Of a stretch of 64,000 nt of DNA, positions 60,393 to 64,000 are shown piece after piece; the stretch's first letter is position 1, and every line of letters begins with the position of its first letter. A program made the translations under genes and the position numbers. Below the pieces are notes generated by a model. The model ran no database searches, was not told the origin of the DNA, and saw only the letters and a list, made by a program, of their open reading frames with translations. The stretch comes from Acidobacteriota bacterium (GTDB taxonomy: Bacteria; Acidobacteriota; Vicinamibacteria; Vicinamibacterales; JAKQTR01): contig JAPKZO010000018.1 of assembly GCA_026393755.1 (NCBI GenBank), positions 35,418 through 99,417 on the forward strand, written 5' to 3'.

Positions 60393-62211
60393 ATTCCCAC
60401 TCAATCGTTCCCGGCGGCTTGGTGGTGATGTCGAGCGCCAGACCGCTCACGCCCGGAAGCCGCAGAACCTGATCCCGCAACTCGCTCAGCAGGGCAGCCG
60501 GCAGCTCGGCGGGCGTCGCCGTCATCGCGCGCTCGGAGTGGATCGGCCTCACGATCACGAATTCGCGGCCGCGTCCATCAATCTCCATCGGCACCATGAC
60601 CGTCGGGCACTGCCAGATCGCCTCGTGGATGCCGTGACGGCGGAGGCCGTCCATGACGAGGTGATCGGCGTCGCGCAACACGTCGAGCCGTGCCCGAGTG
60701 ACCGTTGCGGCCAGCGGTCGCACACGTGCCGGCGGAACCGCTCCGAGATTCCAGATGCACCGGTTGATGCCGGGGGCTTCACGAAACAGCGCCGCTGCCA
60801 GTTCGAGCAGCGTCTCCCACGGCGCCTGCCCGGTCACGAGCACGGGGTGCTCGTAAGACCGCAAGTCGGCTTTGACGCCGACCGACTTGATCGGCAGGGC
60901 GATGGCCGCCACTCCGAATCTGGCGGCCACAGCGGCGACGGCCGGCTCCGTCTGGTCGAATCCGTCCCGGCTTTCCACGCCGGTCGAACACAGGAGCCGC
61001 ACGCCGAGTCCGGGCCCAGGGAATGGATGACGCCACACCAGATCGTGGGCCAGTCCGAGCTTCTCACCCAGTTCGCGCACCTCGACTTTGTACAGATCGG
61101 CGAGGGGCTCTACCACGCGGCCCTGCTCAATCATCCGCTCGATGATCGGCACCCGGTTGTGGTGCGTCTTGATTGTGTCGGCCCGCTTGGTGCCGCCCGT
61201 CTCGATCGTATCGGGATAGATCGTGCCCTGCCCGAGCATGTGGCCCTCGATGCCCAGGCGCCTGGCCTCGTCCTCGAACACCTTGATGAACGTGTCGCCG
61301 ATGATGCGCCGCTTCTGCTCGGGCCCAACGACACCGTCGAGCGCGGTCAGAAACGCGTCAGTCGCATCGACGAAATGGAGATTCCGATCGAGACCGAACT
61401 GCCGAAACGTGTCGAGCACGGCCTGGCTTTCGTCCTTCCTCATCAATCCGTTGTCGACGTGCAGCAGATGGAGCCGCTCCGGCCCAATCGCCATGCCAAG
61501 CACTCGCGCCGCCACAGTCGAATCCACGCCTCCGGAGGCCAACAGGAACACGGACTGGTCTCCCACCTGCCGCCGAACCTGTTCCACCCGCTCCTCGACG
61601 TACCGCTCCATCGTCCACGAAGGGTGGCAGCCGCAGACGCCGAAGACGAAATTGGCGATCATCTCGGTGCCGTGCACGGTGTTGTCCACTTCGGGATGAA
61701 ACTGGACTCCATATCGGCGGAGGCTGTTTGAACTGATCGCCGCAAAACGGTGTGGTGTGCCTGACACGCCGAGCGTCGTGTAGCCGGCCTCCTCGAAGCC
61801 AGGGCCGACACTGGTCACCGAATCGAAGTGACTCATCCAGACTCGCTCAGTCGTGCCGAGCCCCTTGAAGATCGGGCAACTGCCCACCACCTGCAGGTCG
61901 GCCGGTCCCCATTCGCGCCCGCCATTGACGACCGTGCCGCCGTAGTGTTTGGCGATCTCCTGGTGGCCGAAGCAGAAGCCGACGATGGGCACATCGAGAT
62001 CGTAGATGGCCTTTGTGTACGCCGAGTCCTCGCCGAACGATGACAGGCTGGGGCTGCCCGAGAGAATGATCCCTTTGTAGCGGTGGAAGGCCTCGACCGC
62101 GTCTTCGGGCTGGCGGATCTCCGCCAGCACGTGAAGACGTCTGATCTTGGTCGCGATCAAGTGCGCGTACTGCCCGCCGAAGTCCACAACCGCAATCGCA
62201 TCATGCTGCAT
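60391..62211 (-). CDS. guaA: GMP synthetase (glutamine-hydrolysing), long C-terminal form
   Basis: A 606-residue enzyme converting XMP to GMP with glutamine. Glutaminase domain about 1-195: nucleophile Cys80 in VGFCFGHQEIAKHYGG, His172/Glu174 in VQFHPEV. ATP-pyrophosphatase domain: PP-loop LASGGVDST (about 224-232). The C-terminal dimerisation region is about 80 residues longer than E. coli GuaA and contains ALPIKSVGVKADLRSYEHPV and ITTKPPGTIEWE, the arrangement of the vertebrate-type enzyme. Divergence from the classic bacterial type is visible in CFGHQ versus CYGMQ. The start is ATG at 62211. Confidence 0.93.
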   Translation of the reverse strand: MQHDAIAVVDFGGQYAHLIATKIRRLHVLAEIRQPEDAVEAFHRYKGIILSGSPSLSSFGEDSAYTKAIYDLDVPIVGFCFGHQEIAKHYGGTVVNGGREWGPADLQVVGSCPIFKGLGTTERVWMSHFDSVTSVGPGFEEAGYTTLGVSGTPHRFAAISSNSLRRYGVQFHPEVDNTVHGTEMIANFVFGVCGCHPSWTMERYVEERVEQVRRQVGDQSVFLLASGGVDSTVAARVLGMAIGPERLHLLHVDNGLMRKDESQAVLDTFRQFGLDRNLHFVDATDAFLTALDGVVGPEQKRRIIGDTFIKVFEDEARRLGIEGHMLGQGTIYPDTIETGGTKRADTIKTHHNRVPIIERMIEQGRVVEPLADLYKVEVRELGEKLGLAHDLVWRHPFPGPGLGVRLLCSTGVESRDGFDQTEPAVAAVAARFGVAAIALPIKSVGVKADLRSYEHPVLVTGQAPWETLLELAAALFREAPGINRCIWNLGAVPPARVRPLAATVTRARLDVLRDADHLVMDGLRRHGIHEAIWQCPTVMVPMEIDGRGREFVIVRPIHSERAMTATPAELPAALLSELRDQVLRLPGVSGLALDITTKPPGTIEWE

Positions 62212-62221
62212 GAAGTCAGTC

Positions 62222-62270
62222 GATGGGGTCAGGCCCCATCACCTTTCGCTATATGGGGTCAGACCCCATT
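62222..62270. repeat. Pair of GGGGTCNGNCCCC palindromes, 30 bp apart
   Basis: GATGGGGTCAGGCCCCATC (62222-62240) and ATGGGGTCAGACCCCATT (62253-62270); the TGGGG starts are exactly 30 bases apart. The second overlaps the TAA of the downstream PLP-enzyme gene (minus strand, ends 62269). GGGGTC-based palindromes of this type are widespread extragenic repeats; the pair may terminate the convergent messages. Confidence 0.7.
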
Positions 62271-63447
62271 ACAATCCCTGCTCCAGGTCCGCCATCAGGT
62301 CTTCGACGTTCTCCAGCCCGACCGAGAGCCGCACCAGCCCGTCGGTCACGCCCTGCGCCAGCCGCGCCTCGCGCGAGACCACGCTGTGGGTGGTCGAGGC
62401 CGGATGGGTGATGAGGGTGCGCGCGTCGCCGAGGCTGACGGCGAGCGAGCACACGCGGACCGCGTTCATCAGCCGCGCCCCTGCCGCGACTCCGCCCTTG
62501 AGATCGAAGCACACCATTCCCCCGAAGCCGCCCGTCATTTGCCGTTTCGCAAGGGCGTGCTGCGGATGGGAGGGCAGCCCCGGATAGTTGACAAACGCCA
62601 CCGCGGGGTGCTGTTCGAGCCACTGCGCCAGCCGCAGGGCGTTGGCATTGTGGCGTTCGACGCGGAGGGGAAGCGTTTGCGTGCCGCGAATCATCAGGTA
62701 CGCGGTGAACGGGGCCATGATGCCGCCGTAGTACCGCAGCGGCTCCGTCAGGCACCGATCGATGAACGCCCGGGTCGAGATGACCAGCCCGCCGACGGCG
62801 TCGCCGTGGCCGCAGAAATACTTCGTCGCGCTGTGCACGACGACGTCGATGCCAAGGTCCAGCGGGCGCTGATTGATGGGGCTGGCAAACGTGTTGTCGC
62901 AGATGGACGTAATGCCGGCCGCGCGGGCCATCAGGCCAATCGCCTGGAGATCACACAATGACAGCAGGGGATTGCCGGGTGTTTCCAGGTAGATGAGCTT
63001 CGTCGCCGGCCGGATGGCGGCCTGCACGTTCGCGGGGTCGGTCGCATCCACAAACGTCGACTCGACGCCCAGCGATCCGAGCTGCTGCACCATCAGGTGA
63101 TATGTGCTCGGATAGATGGCCCGTGTGGCGACGATGTGATCGCCCGCCTTGACCACGGTGAGGAGGGCCGCCGAAATCGCGGCCATGCCGCTGGCCGTCG
63201 CAACAGCGGCCTCGCCGTGCTCCAGCACCGCGGCCTTCCGCTCAAATGTCGCCACCGTCGGGTTGGACCACCGGCTGTACACGAACGCGTCCTTCTCGCC
63301 GGCGAAGATGGCCGCGCCGTTCTCCGTCGTGCCGAGGTGATAGGTCGTCGCCAGATGAAGCGGCGGAACGAGGGCGCCCGTCGACGGGTCGGGAGCTTCT
63401 CCCGCGTGGATGGCGAGTGTGTTGATGCCGAGTGTGCGATCAGTCAT
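62269..63447 (-). CDS. Cystathionine/O-acetylhomoserine-type PLP enzyme
   Basis: A 392-residue trans-sulfuration enzyme, paralogous to the one at 40325-41521. PLP lysine in VVHSATKYFCGHGDAVGG; phosphate and aldimine motifs YSRWSNPTVATFERKAAVLE and TASGMAAISAALLTVV; LIYLETPGNPLLSLCDL. The ATIYPSTY-like segment TRAIYPSTYHLM suggests cystathionine gamma-synthase/lyase or O-acetylhomoserine sulfhydrylase; sequence alone does not settle which. Start MTDRTLGINTLAIHAG at 63447. Lies between guaA and a gamma-glutamyltransferase, a possible sulfur/glutathione setting. Confidence 0.82.
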   Translation of the reverse strand: MTDRTLGINTLAIHAGEAPDPSTGALVPPLHLATTYHLGTTENGAAIFAGEKDAFVYSRWSNPTVATFERKAAVLEHGEAAVATASGMAAISAALLTVVKAGDHIVATRAIYPSTYHLMVQQLGSLGVESTFVDATDPANVQAAIRPATKLIYLETPGNPLLSLCDLQAIGLMARAAGITSICDNTFASPINQRPLDLGIDVVVHSATKYFCGHGDAVGGLVISTRAFIDRCLTEPLRYYGGIMAPFTAYLMIRGTQTLPLRVERHNANALRLAQWLEQHPAVAFVNYPGLPSHPQHALAKRQMTGGFGGMVCFDLKGGVAAGARLMNAVRVCSLAVSLGDARTLITHPASTTHSVVSREARLAQGVTDGLVRLSVGLENVEDLMADLEQGL

Positions 63448-63463
63448 GGTGCCTTCGTGTCTT

Positions 63464-64000
63464 CTACCACGCGATGCCATAATCCTCGCCGTGGTTGCTC
63501 GAGCCGCCCCACATGGTCCCGTGTACCCGGTCGAAGAAGATTGCGTTGATGGGGCCGGAGGTCAGCCTTTGATAGTCGATCGTGTAGCCCATTCGCCCGA
63601 GGTCGGCCCTCACCCCCGGCGGCGTCAGTTCATTCAACGTCAGCTTGCCGGGCACGAACGGGTGCGCGCCAAACGTGCTGCGCATCTGGTAGCTGTTGAT
63701 ATTGGCCGCTTCGACGGCCTGCTGCACGTTCATGCCGAACTCGACGATGTTCAGGAAGCACTGGAGCAGGTTCTGATCCTGCGTGTCGCCACCCTGTACG
63801 GCAGAGGACAGGAAGGGCCGGCCGTCCTTGAGCGCAAGGCCTGGCGTCAGTGTTGATCGCGGCCGGCGTCCAGGCGCCACCACGTTGAACGGACACTCCG
63901 CCTCGTTCAACACGAACGCCTGCATTCGCTGGCTCATGCCGATGCCTGTCCTTCCGGCAATCACCGCGGGCACCCATCCGCCGCTTGGCGTGACAGACAC
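63464..64000 (-). CDS. Gamma-glutamyltransferase, C-terminal part
   Basis: The reading frame is open to the last base of the window; the start lies beyond it. The 178 visible residues match the small subunit of gamma-glutamyltranspeptidase: RSTLTPGLALKDGRPFLSSAVQGGDTQDQ and NLLQCFLNIVEFGMNVQQAVEA, then a C-terminal WGGSSNHGEDYG. In the whole enzyme the threonine nucleophile lies upstream of this part, so activity cannot be judged. The enzyme would cleave glutathione in the periplasm. 16 bases from the PLP-enzyme start, same strand: likely one operon. Confidence 0.85.
   Translation of the reverse strand: MSVTPSGGWVPAVIAGRTGIGMSQRMQAFVLNEAECPFNVVAPGRRPRSTLTPGLALKDGRPFLSSAVQGGDTQDQNLLQCFLNIVEFGMNVQQAVEAANINSYQMRSTFGAHPFVPGKLTLNELTPPGVRADLGRMGYTIDYQRLTSGPINAIFFDRVHGTMWGGSSNHGEDYGIAW

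Overview
The window is a GC-rich bacterial chromosome segment with dense, alternating coding on both strands and no CRISPR array or intact insertion sequence. Several protein types here (a VPS10/BNR beta-propeller of about 1000 residues, a CBM9-like/DUF5916 outer-membrane protein, a UPF0182 protein, TonB receptor, fused FTCD) together with the base composition suggest an acidobacterium, possibly Vicinamibacteria-like. That placement is inference. A glycyl-radical enzyme with its activase, a PPi-type phosphofructokinase signature and a cytochrome/FeS/NrfD module point to at least facultative anaerobic life.

Layout. 1-7 kb: end of an alanine:sodium symporter, a possible small Cys-rich gene, thrB-thrC, a TerC-type membrane protein, a mntA-hepT toxin-antitoxin (TA) pair and a DUF2207 membrane protein. 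7-11.5 kb: a MacA-like adaptor, ATPase and two FtsX-type permeases in one operon. 11.5-22.6 kb: truA, a dicarboxylate/amino-acid symporter, a large BNR-repeat secreted protein, a YjbQ-like protein with an unknown C-terminal part, an NlpC/P60 peptidase, PPi-type PFK and a fused formiminotransferase-cyclodeaminase. 22.7-26.6 kb: a translationally coupled Phd / PIN / PIN-PhoH operon, divergent from a HerA-like ATPase. 26.6-34.4 kb: Nramp-like transporter, hybrid histidine kinase, beta-barrel protein, hipBA, a DEDD exonuclease, a TA locus whose antitoxin is frameshifted by a 46-bp tandem duplication, and tRNA-Pro. 34.6-49.7 kb: DUF5916 protein, UPF0182, RDD protein, a methionine gamma-lyase-like enzyme, a Memo-AMMECR1 fusion lipoprotein, 5'-nucleotidase, AEC transporter, TonB receptor and APC permease. 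49.8-55.7 kb: tetraheme cytochrome / four-cluster ferredoxin / NrfD operon, a polytopic membrane protein, Uma2 and another Phd-PIN pair. 55.7-64 kb: a short membrane ORF coupled to an old-yellow-enzyme oxidoreductase, a glycyl-radical activase with an enzyme resembling hydroxyproline dehydratase, long-form GMP synthetase, a second Cys/Met PLP enzyme and the end of a gamma-glutamyltransferase.

The strongest unexplained signal is a family of tandem AT-flanked palindromes (core ACTCC-S-GGAGT, period 29-30 bp). It occurs as four copies plus a half-site upstream of truA and two copies upstream of the RDD gene, in both cases between divergent genes and touching or almost touching a start codon. In the truA copy the palindrome itself supplies the Shine-Dalgarno and overlaps the ATG. 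Other notable points are five TA loci in 64 kb, three of whose antitoxin promoters place the transcription start on or next to the start codon (apparent leaderless mRNAs), and a Phd-PIN module fused by overlapping codons to a PhoH2-type ATPase.
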